Shown: positions 9,857 through 23,200 of the stretch, piece after piece | How the letters are laid out: the number at the start of each line of letters is the position of its first letter | Numbering within the stretch: position 1 is the first letter of the stretch | NCBI GenBank assembly: GCA_038501195.1 | Contig: JBBPUQ010000003.1 | Location: 5,796,501 to 5,860,500 of the forward strand | Reading direction: 5' to 3' | DNA: 64,000 bases | From: Nemania diffusa | Taxonomy: Eukaryota; Ascomycota; Sordariomycetes; Xylariales; Xylariaceae | Translations under genes and position numbers: made by a program | The notes under the pieces: model-generated | What the model was told of the DNA's origin: nothing | Databases searched by the model: none | What the model saw: only the letters and a program-made list of their open reading frames with translations

Positions 9857-12115
9857 CGTGAAGGATCTCGCCGTTCTAGAGCGACGGGTTAAGTTTTGTA
9901 TAGCGCGTGTCCGCATTGGTTAGGGTTACTTGGCTCTGTCTGCTGATTAGAAACTTAAACTTAATAAATGAGTAAGTGAATAAGTGACTCAAGGGGTGTG
10001 GAAGGAGAGATGAGTTAGTTGAGTTAGTTAGTGAGTTTACCTAGTCAGGTAATGAATCGTGGCTATTATCCCTCTGCATGAGTTACAGCAAAGGTAAAAG
10101 TAGTCATGTAGTTAGAGAGTCTCTTAGATCTCTCAAGGATAAAGTATGCACTTGAAACTTGAGGGGAACAGATGTTACATATGTAACATACATACGTCAT
10201 ATAAGTAAGTATCCGTATATCGCGAGCACTACTCGGGTGTGATAACCAAGGTAACGGATGGCCTGTGTTATGTAAAGTGTTTATCATCACTGGACAATCA
10301 AATGTTTACGCGATGAGACATCGCAGATCACACAGGCCAATTCTTAAGCCGCCCAAAGACCGAGGATGAAAAACATATGTTCAAGCGGGTCAGAGGGCCC
10401 GGCCGTTACGCCGAAAGGAACAGGTATTACACCATATAATGTATGAAGAGGACTAGACGGCTTTGAAAGAATGGAGTCAGAAAAAACACTTCCGCGGAGC
10501 GGATATTAAGTCTCACCCGCAAAAGTACAAAAGCAAAGAGTTCCAGCAGACAAAATGTAAATAACTATTATGACAGTACCCATGTAGTCTTAACATGTAT
10601 GATATGCATACCTACATGTAGACCCGAACAGCGCGGGAAACCGGTATCTCAACATCGGAGGCTTCCAGGTGCTGCTGTCAACTTGCGCCGTGCGGAAGCA
10701 TGCCCGTCGGACGTCCGGAATCACCCCACCCCCTCCTACTTGTACTGGTGCTTTAGGCTTGAGAAATGAAGTATATAGACAGCCTTCCACCTCGGTCATT
10801 CGAGAAGCCCGTGCGCCGGGGTGGTCAAAATGCTTGGCCCTGCTTATCGCCACTCTTCGATCCCTTTAAGGGCCGCTTGTAGGCTTGTTTGCACTTATTA
10901 AAACCATTATCTGAGCATTATTTATACTCTTATTGGGTGTATGCATTTGTGTCCAAGGCGGCCCTTACAGAAGAGATATCAACGTGCGCAATATTATTTC
11001 ATAGGTTTTCTTAAGAAGTAATTAGGTTAAAAAAAATTACTACCTGAAATAAGGCCTATCAAAAATTAAAATAACAAGATCATAAGGTGTGAGAAGATTT
11101 TATACATTTAAATAATACGTGTGAGTATTGCGTGTTGCAAAAATCATACTTATGTACCTTATAAATAGTACCTACCGTTATACCCCCTCCCGCCTAATCC
11201 AGTAAACTGTTTTTCAAGACTTTGTTCTTTCTAAAAGCTCTAACTATAGAAGCGACGGTCAATAATCAGCTAATAGTGACTAATAGTTTAAATTCATTAA
11301 ACATCTAAGAACAATTCAAGGTTTAAAACACAGTTTACTGGACAAAGCAAGTTTTGGTATTAGGTACGTATCTCTTAGACGATTTTACTCTGCAAGCTAC
11401 TGCACGGCCACTGGCACTCTTGTCAATAGGTACCTACCCAATAAAACTATCTCCGATGTCCGAATCGCCGGCTAAAGCCGCACCTAGGCAACCAACGCGA
11501 AGTAAACAAGGCAATCGATATAAGATAAGATACTGAAAATTAGGGGTCCTATTACATCATAGCATCCACCGTCATCAACAAAACAAAACATCTAGGTACA
11601 TATAACACATCATTATTAAAGCTAAGCAATAAGTAATAAGCTTGTTGCAACGTAAAAGCGCACTTCTTTATTGCCCTATGGACTAAATGCTACATAGGTG
11701 GTGCTGTCTGCGGGCTCACCTGCGACTCTGGCTTAGAAATCTGTCTCTTTGTGACTCAATTGGTTTCACGTTCCTGCCGCATATCAAAGGCTCCATGTAC
11801 CAGACCGCATTCGGTCACCTTGGCTGCGACTCACACCAACCTTATACTTCCTGGCATATTTCAGCCTGTAACCCCGCGTGGGTCAAAAGATACCTGCTCT
11901 ATGCATTACCTGTCAAGAGATCACAATAAGAAAACGCCATGCCATATGTGATGCAAGTCGAGTTTTTGGCCCCCAAAAAATGACAAACCCCAGATCAATC
12001 CCTTCGGTGTTGAGTAGGTTGTCGAATGTATACCGCCTTCCAACTCCGCTAGCCATGCAAGTAATGGTGGATATAAGAAAAATACAAACAGCAAAGATGC
12101 TAGAATAGAGAATAA
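9857..12115. other. Intergenic, AT-rich, with one MITE-like element
   Basis: Separates the nitronate monooxygenase promoter side from the 3' end of the cyclin gene. It becomes clearly AT-rich from about 10.9 to 11.65 kb and contains the inverted-repeat element at 11199-11341. Open frames here (for example around 11.7-12.1 kb) overlap each other, have no domain-like composition and are not accepted. Confidence 0.5.
11199..11341. mobile_element. MITE-like element with terminal inverted repeats
   Basis: A 143-bp AT-rich block is bounded by CCAGTAAACTGT at its left end and the perfect complement ACAGTTTACTGG at its right. The similarity continues inward with small gaps (left TTTTCAAGACTTTG, right complement GTTTTAAACCTTG). 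There is no coding capacity. Size, symmetry and AT content fit a non-autonomous DNA transposon. Flanking bases show no obvious long target-site duplication, so the superfamily is undetermined. No second copy was noticed in the window. Confidence 0.6.
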
Positions 12116-14110
12116 TTAATGATACGGTTGTATGTTGTGTCGTTGTGGATTCCACGTGGCAAGAAATTCGGGAACGATACCAGAACGAACATCGTGACGA
12201 CGGCCTAATGGTTGGTAATGCATTTGGTTGGAGCCAAAGTGGTACTGAGAAAGTGGTATCGATGGAGGTGGGTTAAGGAGCGTATTCACACGACGGACTG
12301 GCTTGTAGGGACTAGCTCGCTGCTGCAGATATACCGAGGGCGAATTGGATATAGGTGTATGACTGCCATACATATCTGCCATTGGGGAAGACCCGAAGGT
12401 AATCAGGCTCGACGGGCTGTGCCTCTTGGTCGGCGTGCCGTAGGTAGAAGGAACCGTCCAGGGCGTCTGTGGCACAGTAGTCGTCGGTAGTACCGATAGC
12501 ACCGATCCTTGTTGTGACCATGTTGAGTTCGGTGTTGAATATACCGTAGACATGGCTCGAGTGCCGGGGTTGAGGGGAGGTAGAGAGACTGTGGATTGTG
12601 GCGGATAGTTAGATGGCCCGTATGTGTTGGGCATCGCTGCTTGGCTGGTATCCAGAGTAAGCTGTGGTGCAGGAGGTCGACCGACATCTGTGCTACCTGA
12701 GATCGGGTGCATCGCTTGAGTGAGTAGACGAGACACCTTTTTTGGTGCTGGCTCCGTGACATCGCCCCCTTCGAAACTTCGCTTCCGCACTAGGGGATGC
12801 CCTAGACTTGGCTTGGCTGCTAACGGAGATACTGCCGGGTGATACGTGTTGTCCCAGCTGCTCAGTGGCGCCGACGTCGGAGAATACGCTGCTACCAGCG
12901 ACGCTGTACCATGAATGCTTGTAGGGAGAATGGCTGTAGGCGATGGCAATGGCGGCGTGTATCGTCCCTGATTCGGCGAGAGGTGCATTGGTGCGGCCCG
13001 CGCTTGTCGAGCTGCTTCCTCCACCCTCGCCCGCTCACAGTACTTATGATAGCAGGCTAGCTTTTGTAGCCACTCTTTCCATTCCTCTTGCGACGTTAAC
13101 AACCCGTACCTCATATTACTGAGGAATTCAACTTCCATGACGTGGATTTCCTTGACTGAAATGCCGGAAACTTCTGCCCAGGTCTTGTTTGTGTATGTGT
13201 TATCGTCCAGGAACTTGTTACCGAGCATTAAGGCAACTGTTAACAGTCGATATTCGCTCCCCGGGTTGCCGTGCACTCTTGGGTTCGTCTTCTTCAGTCG
13301 GTATACGAATAACAACGCCAGAAGCACTACATTCTGAGTGACTTGAGTTGTGGACAGAATACTATTGACCCATTTCTTGTATGCGGAGCAAGGCTCGGTG
13401 TATTTAGATAATAGGGGAAGTGGCTCGGACAGTCGGCGGGTGTTGTTGACCTGTTCAGCTGCCTCTATCGTGTCCATGGTTTCAAACCAGAAGAAGCAAG
13501 TCATCTGCGATAATATTAGCTTAGGGCTTCCCCCCCTCGTCTCACGCATTCCGGAACTTACGAGGGCAGCAAAGGTATCTAAGCCCCCGCCATTGGGACT
13601 AATACACTTGGGCAATTTCAAGCTGTGCATCACCATGGTCCGGTCTTCTCCCGGATGGCTACGCAGGGCGCCAGATGGTGTAGGAGATGGAGGTTGAGTC
13701 GAGGCTCGCGATACCCCCGCAATAGGTTGTGGTTTCAGTACATCATAACATGTGAGAAACTCCGGTGGCGGCTGGGAGTGAGACTGCGATCTCGAAAACA
13801 GGTTGTCGGTGGAATCGTATGCGACGGCGCTGCCAATGGCGCGAGACGACGGCAATATCGTGCTCTGGTGTCTCATGAGGGAAGCATGGGTGTCGTAGGT
13901 ATTACCAGCAACCACGGGGTTGTGGTATGTGGTACTCATGTCGTCTTCTGCCGGGGGTGTTCTCAGGCCAACCGTATACCGACTACTCTCTTGGTTCACG
14001 AGCTTGCTGAGGCTCAATGGAGAGCTAGTTCGCCGTGCGTAGTCCGCTGAAGACGCTTCCGGGGGCGAGAGTTGGCGGTACGGCTGAAGGAGGATGTTGA
14101 TAGAAGACAT
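12116..14110 (-). CDS. Cyclin of the Clg1/Pho80 (Pho85-cyclin) type
   Basis: Regulatory partner of a Pho85-like cyclin-dependent kinase, expected in cytoplasm and nucleus. Predicted 645 aa from exons 13562-14110 and 12116-13504. The 57-nt intron has donor GTAAGT, a GCTAAT branch site and acceptor CAG. The first in-frame ATG is at 14110; the open frame upstream has no ATG. The cyclin box lies in about residues 184-340, starting at TCFFWFET and including YKKWVNSIL, LALLFVYRLK, YRLLTVALMLGNKFLDDN and the EVEFLSNMRYGL helix. The long N- and C-terminal parts are Ser/Pro/Thr/Gln-rich and disordered, as in fungal Clg1 homologues. Because the intron is a multiple of three and has no stop, a retained-intron protein 19 residues longer is possible. 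Confidence 0.9.
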   Translation of the reverse strand: MSSINILLQPYRQLSPPEASSADYARRTSSPLSLSKLVNQESSRYTVGLRTPPAEDDMSTTYHNPVVAGNTYDTHASLMRHQSTILPSSRAIGSAVAYDSTDNLFSRSQSHSQPPPEFLTCYDVLKPQPIAGVSRASTQPPSPTPSGALRSHPGEDRTMVMHSLKLPKCISPNGGGLDTFAALVSSGMRETRGGSPKLILSQMTCFFWFETMDTIEAAEQVNNTRRLSEPLPLLSKYTEPCSAYKKWVNSILSTTQVTQNVVLLALLFVYRLKKTNPRVHGNPGSEYRLLTVALMLGNKFLDDNTYTNKTWAEVSGISVKEIHVMEVEFLSNMRYGLLTSQEEWKEWLQKLACYHKYCERARVEEAARQARAAPMHLSPNQGRYTPPLPSPTAILPTSIHGTASLVAAYSPTSAPLSSWDNTYHPAVSPLAAKPSLGHPLVRKRSFEGGDVTEPAPKKVSRLLTQAMHPISGSTDVGRPPAPQLTLDTSQAAMPNTYGPSNYPPQSTVSLPPLNPGTRAMSTVYSTPNSTWSQQGSVLSVLPTTTVPQTPWTVPSTYGTPTKRHSPSSLITFGSSPMADMYGSHTPISNSPSVYLQQRASPYKPVRRVNTLLNPPPSIPLSQYHFGSNQMHYQPLGRRHDVRSGIVPEFLATWNPQRHNIQPYH

Positions 14111-14354
14111 ATGGGTAGTAGAAGAAGGGAAGCCTGAAAGGAAGTGAGGGGTATGAGATTCGGTGAATTTAAATAGACGGCCGGTAGTAACCCAACAACG
14201 CAACGGATAACCAAGTCGTGTATCTAGGCGGAAGGGAGAGAAGGTTGAATGGGATAGTGTACGCTTTGGGTGTGACCAGCGTGAGAGAGTGTATTGTGTT
14301 GCTGTCCGTCTGATGCGGTTTTCTTTGTCAGAGGCGTATTAATGAGAATGCGAG

Positions 14355-14376
14355 CTGTTGTTGCTGTTGCTGTTGT
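14355..14376. repeat. Imperfect GTT/GCT triplet microsatellite
   Basis: Triplets alternate CTG and TTG for about 22 bases. On the minus strand they read as CAA/CAG. The repeat lies about 250 bases upstream of the cyclin start, in its likely 5' leader or promoter. Confidence 0.7.
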
Positions 14377-15426
14377 CGAGGGGGGTGGATATGCGGTATC
14401 CTGTCTCTCCGTAATAGCAAAAAGTGTCTGAGTAGGCGGGGATATATGGAGATTGCTGCTCTACACGCACAATGTGAAGACCAACCAATGTACCGCAAAC
14501 AGACGAGGCTGCTAGCACTTAACACTATTGAGTAAAGGAGTGAGTGGGAGACGCAGGGTAGCCCAAGTCAATAGGCTAGGTTGTGATTGTAGTTATTAGT
14601 TTAAAGAATGAGGTCAACATGAAGAGTGTAGTTGGTATTGGTTGGTCATCTATGATCAGCCATTTCGAGTAAGAGGATCAGGGCCGCCTTGGTGGGAGTG
14701 CCCTAACCCGCTTTGTTGTTCTTCGTTGTCGTCGTCGTCTAGCACAGCCGTTGAATGTATGGTAAGAAGGGTAGGGGTACCTGCGCCGTGGTTCGTCGGT
14801 TGGTGTATAGTGCCTCGCGATGGTAGCTTTATTCTTCTCCTTGGTCTCTTCGTCTGCTTCCTCTTCTTGGTTTGTTCGTGTTATCTTAAAGAGCGAGACG
14901 GGCGAGCCAGGGGGGCCCGGGGTCACGGATAATAAATAGCGGGAGCCAGAAGGCGTAAGGAAGTTAATGAGCGTGCCCTTCTAGCATAGAGTCTTTGTAT
15001 CTGTCGAAGCCTGCAAACTCTCACACGATCACTTTCACTTTCACCAGATGTCCGCTCTGGATTTTTAGGTTTCCGGGAATGGGCAACGAGGTGGATGGCT
15101 GGATAAGTGGATGAGGTGAAGGTTGAGGTTAGAATTCCCAGGTCAGGAAGTCTCGCTCTCACAGGTCTTGCCTCGTTTTCGGAAAGAAAAAATAACTCAA
15201 TTGGAATCCAAAGCGGCCTCTAAGGAATATTATACATAAATGGAAGGATAGATACAGTGAAGTCGACGTGGAAAGGCAAAGCTACCTGCGCTGCTAGCAT
15301 GGAGATTACTTGCTCCGGTATGAAGGCTTGGGTTGGAGGTATGTGGTAATGTAAGTCAGTCGGTAATGGTGCTAGGTAGAAGCTAGCTAGCACTACTTTG
15401 GTGGTGTAAGGGTGGTACAGGAGTCT

Positions 15427-15454
15427 ATGTACAGTGTGTACAGTGTGTACAGTG
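15427..15454. repeat. Tandem TGTACAGTG repeat
   Basis: A 9-base unit related to TGTACAGTG occurs three times in tandem, followed by related single copies (tatgtacac). The unit contains the palindrome TGTACA. It lies in the gene-empty stretch. Confidence 0.7.
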
Positions 15455-18400
15455 GTCTATATAGTATGTACACTAGGGTGGAAGTAACTCTCGGCACAGT
15501 TGTACCGACCAGGTGGGCAGAAGGTGGTGCTCTGTACCTACCTAGGTCAGAGGCGTTACTAGCCTGGACAAGTAAATACGCAGTGCTCCACATGTCTCCT
15601 AATCTGAGAGCAGACTGAGAGCTACCTAGGTTTCTCTGTAATGGCCGCCGCATTGAGTGAATGTATATGTGGGTCCCAATGTGGGGTCATCGCTATACCA
15701 AAGTTCTACAAAACACTACTACTATTGTATGGTGGTGGTCTGGCAATAGAGTTTTGCATAAAAGTATCTATTGGTATTGAATAGGTACAGATGCACTAGG
15801 GGTTATCTACTCTGAATTGTCCGCGTTCAGTTGCTGGGCACCGCTTTTTTGTTCCAGGGTCCGGACCCCTTCCCTTCTTCCCTTCACCCACCGGCCCCCT
15901 TGCCCGCTAACTGTACTACTTATATACAGTACTGAGTACGGTGTTGCGGTATTGTGTTCGCATGCACTGTCAACTTCTGTAAGTGCAAAATCTAGCAGCC
16001 TAGTGATTGGGTGGCGTGTCAGGAGCCCCATCACCGGGGTGTTGCAGTAGGCACCTGCTTTGAGTCGAGCGTTCCAAGTGACCAGCCGGGTTACATGCTC
16101 GATGGGCTATGAGAGGGTGTGTCCATACAAGTATGTATATCAGACGCAAACGTACCACGATGGCTTGTGCGCAAGATAGGTGTGCCAGACTGGGTATCAT
16201 TCAGCAAACTGATAATGTTTGTTATTCTGAAGTATGAACCATGCATAAACCAGACTCCTTGGTGTTGTTCTCAGAGCTATATTGTTTTGGGAGTATTTAG
16301 TAGGTAGTGAATCAAACATTTATAGAATGACAAGCTACCACCTACTACGTAGGCAAGTATACGTACCTAAAACAAGAAGGAAAAGAAAAAACTGCTCGAT
16401 GTTACAGCCAAACAATTGCAGAACTCATCCTGTCATTATGCGTAAGTACCTAGGTACCCAGCTATCAGATACAGATCAAGAGGAAGATAGCCAATAAGGG
16501 TGTAGTACTGTATATAGAACTGTTAAGCCTATAAAGTGGGATACCGACCTGAGCAACCAGTTAATATCATAGCGGCAGGGTACGGAATTACGTAGTGAGC
16601 CAACAATCCCGCAAGTTTCATATGAGGATGAGTCTTTGAATTTAGGAAAGGACTTACAGCTCAAGGTTGGCGCTAAGATTTGATTAAAAATAAATGCCGT
16701 CGCCGTCGACGTCAACCGCCTTACACAAAAATAAACTTCACTTGTAAAGTTAAATAGGAAGAATAAAAAAGGAACTTCGATTTAGGCTCTCTATTACTGT
16801 AGGCATCCTAGTATTCAACTTAAAATATATACCAGGTACTGGGATGGAGGTTACTGTAATAGCCAACTTACCTACCTACTATATTTTAGAAAGAGCCAGG
16901 GATACCGTTAAATGCCAACTTATAAGGTGTTGTGGCCCTACATAGTCCCTGTTATTGTATGTACATATGAACGTGTTTCCCTCCTGTCAAAAATAGCTGA
17001 TCGGGCTGACACCGGAGATCTTTGGTGGTTTAGTCCCAGCCAATGTTGGAAGCGACCAAACCTAGAATAGGAAATGAACAAACCCGATATTGGATATATA
17101 GTTTTATTTCCCTTGTTTATAGATGCGTGGGCTGGCCATCTTTCTATACTTACTATTGAAGTTTAGGTAGTTAGTAGCATACTTATGCAGTAGTTGCAAC
17201 TTACTATATACATAGTAGTGTAGCAGCTTACCGACTCTCCAAACTTGCGAGGCATTGATGGTAAGGGAAAGTATTAGCAATCTATATTCATAATGTCTGA
17301 AGCTCCAGACCAACGGAAGTTTCTTGGTCAAGAGGCGTGCAAAAGGTTTAGTTAGGTTTGATCTACACGTATTTGCATCCTTTGGGGTTTGGACTTGGTC
17401 AATACACGCCCATATACACGTGATTCCTAAGGTTGGCGTTTTCAAGGGATGAGAGGTCGATCCGTGGAAAGACGATGAGCCGCCCCCACCTACGTTTTTT
17501 CTCTTGTTTTTTTTACTACCTATCTGCTTACCTGTTCCTGTGTTGCACCGGTGTGTCAAAATACTACTACTTGTTGCACATAATAGTGACTAGTATGTAT
17601 ATATAGGCATTTGTCGTTACTGCTAATAGTTTCTACAGATACATGTCTTGGGAAATTCATTATTTCGTAACACATTCTAACTAGCATGGGCAGGGAGAGG
17701 GAGAGGGGCTTATACGTATAAGTAATGAAGCAGGGGTGAGGATAATAAACGGCCTCAGGAGTGTGTTTCTTAGACTAGTCTATGACATATGTAGACTAGA
17801 GCAGATTGCGGTGGAAAGGATTGCGCCTTTCTACAGAGTACTTGTGACAATAATTCAAAAGCTGTCTTTTTCTTCACTTCCCTTTTTCTTCATTTCCATC
17901 ACTCCACGGCCCAGGTACTTGTGGTTCTCCCCCCTCGCTACATCCAATCAAATACGTTGTCTGGATGTCACAGCCCTCCACCGCCCACCTTTGGGCTGCC
18001 TTGGTTTGCTAAGACAAGTAAGCTGTGCTGTGGTCAAGGTTGTTTAGATGGTGCATACCTACATACACTTCCTATACTGTTTCAGTGCCTACAGGGAGGT
18101 AAGAGGTAGCAATCAACACACACCACCTGTCTAAGTACATACATGTATGTAAGTCGGTGGCTATCTACATAGTCTAGGTATCCCACTTATTTTCCTACAT
18201 ACAGACTAGACCCTCCTACCTATTACAAAGGGAATAGGTACGAAATACTGTATGTATGCACTGCCCACTATCTAGTACGCATAGGACTATTAATCCCCAC
18301 CCGATGCCTCATTCTCGGGGTACCCAACCAGGCCTGATTTGCGCGCCTTTTCGGAGGTGGGGATAATCTCATTAGATTGACTCGTATCTAACAGAGAGGA

Positions 18401-18471
18401 TCGATTGTTGGGGATCGCAACCCGTCATTTCTGGCTTGCTTTAGCTTTGGCTTCCGACTCAACCTAGGTAG

Positions 18472-18492
18472 GTCGTCGTCGTCGTCGTCGTC
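18472..18492. repeat. (GTC)7 microsatellite
   Basis: Seven uninterrupted GTC triplets directly follow a CCTAGGTAG word. The repeat is not inside any accepted gene. Confidence 0.9.
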
Positions 18493-20271
18493 ACCACGGC
18501 GATGAGCCTCCTCCCTTCCCCTCCCCTTCCCACTCATCCCCTTCATTCGTTCATTCATTCTACATATCCCCTCGATTCGGACCTACCTAGCGTACCTAGA
18601 GTACGCGGAGGTACTACAGTAGCGCCGCCCGTTGGTAGCGGGCTCCTTATTTGGAACGGAGGGAAGGATTTGCCGTACGGGGTCGCCACTGTGCTCGCTT
18701 CGTTTCCTGCTGATGGACTCAATAGCACCTAAGCCTGTCAGGCCAGGTAGGTGAGTGGATTGCAACCTACCTGCTGTAGAGAGATAGGCGCTGGTGGCAC
18801 GGGTGGCTCGCTCGCAAGGTATGGTCATTTGTTCCTTCGTTCGTGTTTCGAGACCGCAACAGAACAAATGCAAAACCATGCATTTTCGTAGCTATTTGTG
18901 GCATGATATGCTGCTGCTGCTGTATTAGGACTGCGCCTTGCAGGCTTCAACTAGTCGGTTTTCGGCGGCCAAAGCCTTATTAGCAGAAACCTCCCGTATC
19001 GCTTGCGAAAAAAACCGGCCACGTTTGCCCCTGACCACGACGTCTACATGCCCAGGTATTACACCCCCCCATTGAGGCACGACTAATACAGCTAGATTGG
19101 TAGCATACCTAATACACTATCGACTCAGGACAAGTCAGGCCAGTAGTCATATATTTCTAGAAACTGCATGAGCATCGAAGATCCCATCAGCAGCCCGGGC
19201 CGAGACTGCAGTTCTCTTTTGCCTTCAGGGATCAACACTGTTCTTGTAGCCTCACAAGTGATCTCCCTAAATTCAGGAGGGAGTCATCAAGTCATCAAGC
19301 CATCAAGCCATAGGTCCTCCACACGAAAGTGAGGGGTTGGTTGTCCCATGAAAAAGGCACGTAAGACATGGGTGGGACATTCACGGGCAAGTAAGGGTGG
19401 GTGAATGAAATATGTCGTTCCAAGTCTAGGATACATCTCAACTAGACGAGGTGTTCAAAAAGTAACAGTGTGACGGCCCAACAAGCCAGTGACTCAGATA
19501 CGACGTGTAGAATAAGACGCGGACACGAACAGATACAATATGCACCTTGGCTGCGGGTGAAGATCGTGATGGTTGTGGTGCTGCTACTACTTCTGCTGCT
19601 GTAATGAGGGGCATTTTAATTCGGGCTCCACGTCGGCGCCCTGATTACGGAGCCGTGGCCGATCCCAGAGCCTTGGATATTAGTCGGCCAAACTTCGAGA
19701 GAATTCCTAGATACTTGGGTGGATTGCCATTGGATGGATACAACGCATGTTCTCTTGGCCAGCCCGGCAAACGCCATCCAACCTGGAAACGGTGCACGCA
19801 ATCTGCATGATAAATTCGCTGGAGATACAGCATGTCTGCCCATTGCGCATGGCCAGCCTGATACCGAAGGGCAGATACCTACTCCACTCCAGGGTCACAG
19901 GGAACAACTGCTCATTGGCAGGCGGGCCATTCGGGAATGAGAGCAGGGACCGACGGATCCAGGCAGCGGATGAGAATTTCGCAAATGCTGGATCGTTGAC
20001 TGGTGCAAATAGACATTCCACAAACAAGTACGTAGTTGAAAGGCAGATCCAATAAAGAGTAGCGCAGGGAACAGGGCGCTCGTTTACAGTTTACAGTTTA
20101 CATACAGGTAGAGAAAGGGGGTGAGAGAGCAGGTATGGTCACACCTTGAGACTCTATCAGAAGCGTTATGATCTACCTACTAGTCTACCAAGTACTTGAA
20201 CCTAGTTAGATAGTTAACTAGGTATTAACTTTCTGCTATTACCGATTTAGCTTCAAACACTTCTATCAAGA

Positions 20272-20298
20272 CATAATGGAGACATGTCTTCCATTATG
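20272..20298. repeat. 27-base near-perfect palindrome
   Basis: CATAATGGA on the left is mirrored by TCCATTATG on the right around a GACATGTC core; one extra T on the right arm breaks perfect symmetry. It lies in sequence without any gene. It could form a cruciform or be a binding site for a dimeric protein. Nothing else supports a function. Confidence 0.6.
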
Positions 20299-23200
20299 GA
20301 GCGCGGAGAGTAGCATCAGCACTTATTTGCGGTAGTGGTACGGTACGTTAAAGTTCCCGTGCCAACACTTGGAAAAAAACACCTAGATAGGTACCCAGAC
20401 CGGGCGATGATGACGGCACCACATGCCATGCCATGCTCGTTTGTTAAATCGGAGCGGTAGCACTGGAGCTCCACAATACTGGAGTATGTACAGTAGGCAT
20501 GCTAATTCTGTATGAGCCATTAGACGAAAAGAGGCAGCACTCATATTCCGTACAGGCATCGCTTTAGGAGCCAAGCAGATGCAGGTGTCAGCGCCTAGCG
20601 GCTGTAAGATGGCCCATGGAGTCCTCAGACATGAGAGGACTTGACGCAGAGGCATCCATTGGCAATGCCGCTTTCCGCGAAACAGCTGAAATGTCGGTCG
20701 GTTGAACACATCCCACATCTACATCAGGGCGAATGAAGCGACAAGCTCGCTACCGGCATTTCGCGCTCATGACTGATCACTCAAGTCTGAGCGAGGGGGA
20801 AAGGGAAAAGCCGGCCGTTGGTCGAGGTCTCTCTAGATTGGGCAGTGTGGGCGTCGATGGTTGGTCTAGGTAAGGGTCTACATAATTAAGGGCGCAGCCG
20901 ACTAATTAAAAGAAACTGCGTTTGTCCGCGGCAGACCGTCAGGCTGCGTGCGCGATGGCTTGGCCGTCGGGCCTTGCTTTGGTGTTTGACTTATACAAAA
21001 GTAGGAAGAGCGCATACTATGTACAGCAGAATACAGGCAGGCGGCCTGCGTCTTGGCGATGGCGTTTCTCCCTTCGCCAAATGGACGGGCGAGGTGATAC
21101 ATTATAACACTGTATACGCATAAAGAAAATCAGACCGTCAGATCTAGTGTGCATCCTAGAAGGATTCCAAGCCTGTCGATACTCTGCACTATGTACGTAG
21201 TGAAGCCTACCTATGCCATACCATGCCATGCCATACCTAATCGTACCGTGCCCTGTAAATATATAGGCCTGTATGATGTATGTAAGTACAGGCTGACACT
21301 TGTACAGCAGTCACCCTCGCTCCCAATTCCTAATTCGTGGGAACGCTGCATAACGAATCAGGCATACCTACCTAGCAAATGAGACTCGCTTGTTAGACGA
21401 GGTGGTCATAATGAGGCCGCTAATTAGGTGAAGATGACTTTTCGACAAAGGCAGAATGTATGTACTATGTAGGTATGTGTGATGGAGGGATGGGGAATGG
21501 AGCCCGGTGAGTGGCCAGATGGGCGAACAGATGATTCAAGCAATTGGCCGATGGATGTCATACCTACTGACTGGGGCACCCGAGCGAGCTGTTTCTGTTA
21601 GGTTGCGGTTTGCGTCCTGCTCTGGACCGGGACACTGTGGCACCCCCAAGTTGTTAGGGGTGGTGCTGCATCACGAGATTCCGCCCTATCCACCATCTGT
21701 CGGAGATGCTCGTAGATACGATGATGAAAAAAATGTGTGAAATAGCTCCCGTATGTACTTGTAGAGAAGATGATGGACGCGCATTCAGCACAAGAGTGGA
21801 GGAGGAGGGATTAGCATGCTAGGCATCGGTGTTATGTGTATGTATAAATGTAGGTATGTATAAGCGTATATGTGGATATTACAGAATACTGGAGAAGATA
21901 TCAGGCCTACTGAGGTATTGGACCTCCAGCTAGGCTAGTGCACCTCTGTACATATTAATTGACTGCAGCACCTTCTTTTCTTCCCCTGACGAAATTCCTT
22001 TGGCCGAGACAGTGATGCAGGACAGAGAAAAGGTCAGTGATAGGACAGCATAAGGCATGAAGAGTGACGAGTCATTGCCGACATTCTGTGCGTGGTATTA
22101 ATAATTAGGTAGGTAGATCGAAGATACCTACAGAGTATACTCTGTATGCGTATGTAGAAAGCATCGCCGGATTAGCCCGACCAGCCACCATGGTCCGAGG
22201 TCGTCATCGTGGTGACGGATGACCCGGCAGTATGATGATGATCATTGGTGTCAATGAGCGCCGGTCTACTGTCAGGGGATGCACAAAGCTGTATTGTACT
22301 TTACACCTACATAGTAGGTAATTTATAATATCTCAATACACCATCTATTACAACAAGATAGAACGGAAGAGACCATAAATTACATGTATCTAAAACACTC
22401 ACTAACCCAGGGTAGGTACCTACCTAACCTAATAAACCCAGAAGGTCAGAACCCCCTCCCCCCCTTAGAGCGCTACCTAGTAGTACCGGTGGAAATGCCT
22501 CCGACCACTAACCATACCGCTACAAGAAGCTGGCCAGGCTAGTGCTAGGTATGTACAGCACTACAGCAGCAATGGGCCCAGGGGCTTTGAGACCGCAGCA
22601 ACCACTTGTAGGATTTGCTAGTTGCTTCCTTACTTAGGTACGGCGTAGGCAAGATATGTGTATCCCAGTTTCAATCCAATGATACTCTACTTACTTATAT
22701 GGTAATATGTATCCCTCGACGAGAAATATTGATCCCAATTTGCTAGGATCACCATGGACTAAACGCCATTACCGAACTTGCTTGTAAATGCCTAGACCCT
22801 CAGCAATTATCGTCACTTCTTTTCTATACGTATCTAGGTAGGTATAACAACTTACGGCACTAAAACTTGAGGGTGTGTTATTATCAATACGCGGATCCTC
22901 CCCAGGTACCTAAGTCAAGGTAAAATCGTTCAGCAGAATGCTCCATACGCCCGCCATACTTTAAGTATCTTAGGCAGGTAAATTTCGCAATCGTGTCAGC
23001 AGCCATCAGCCCCTCTACGTATGTACATGCGTTAACACTCACTTGTCGGGTAATTAAGCCGGCTGAGAACTTGCTGAAGATCTATCTATTGAAGTATCTA
23101 GACTACTTACCTAGTCAGTAAGAGAGCGTTTCCTATTACCCATACCTAACCTAATATGGCGAGGAGTAGTTATTCATAACAACGATATAGAATATCTCAG

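Noticed and set aside
17104..17559. 151-codon minus-strand frame
   Set aside because: Lys/Asn/Tyr-rich irregular composition, no motif, and it contains splice-like and repeat words; treated as chance.
20383..20718. 111-codon minus-strand frame
   Set aside because: Mixed composition with no recognisable motif and no supporting splice partners.
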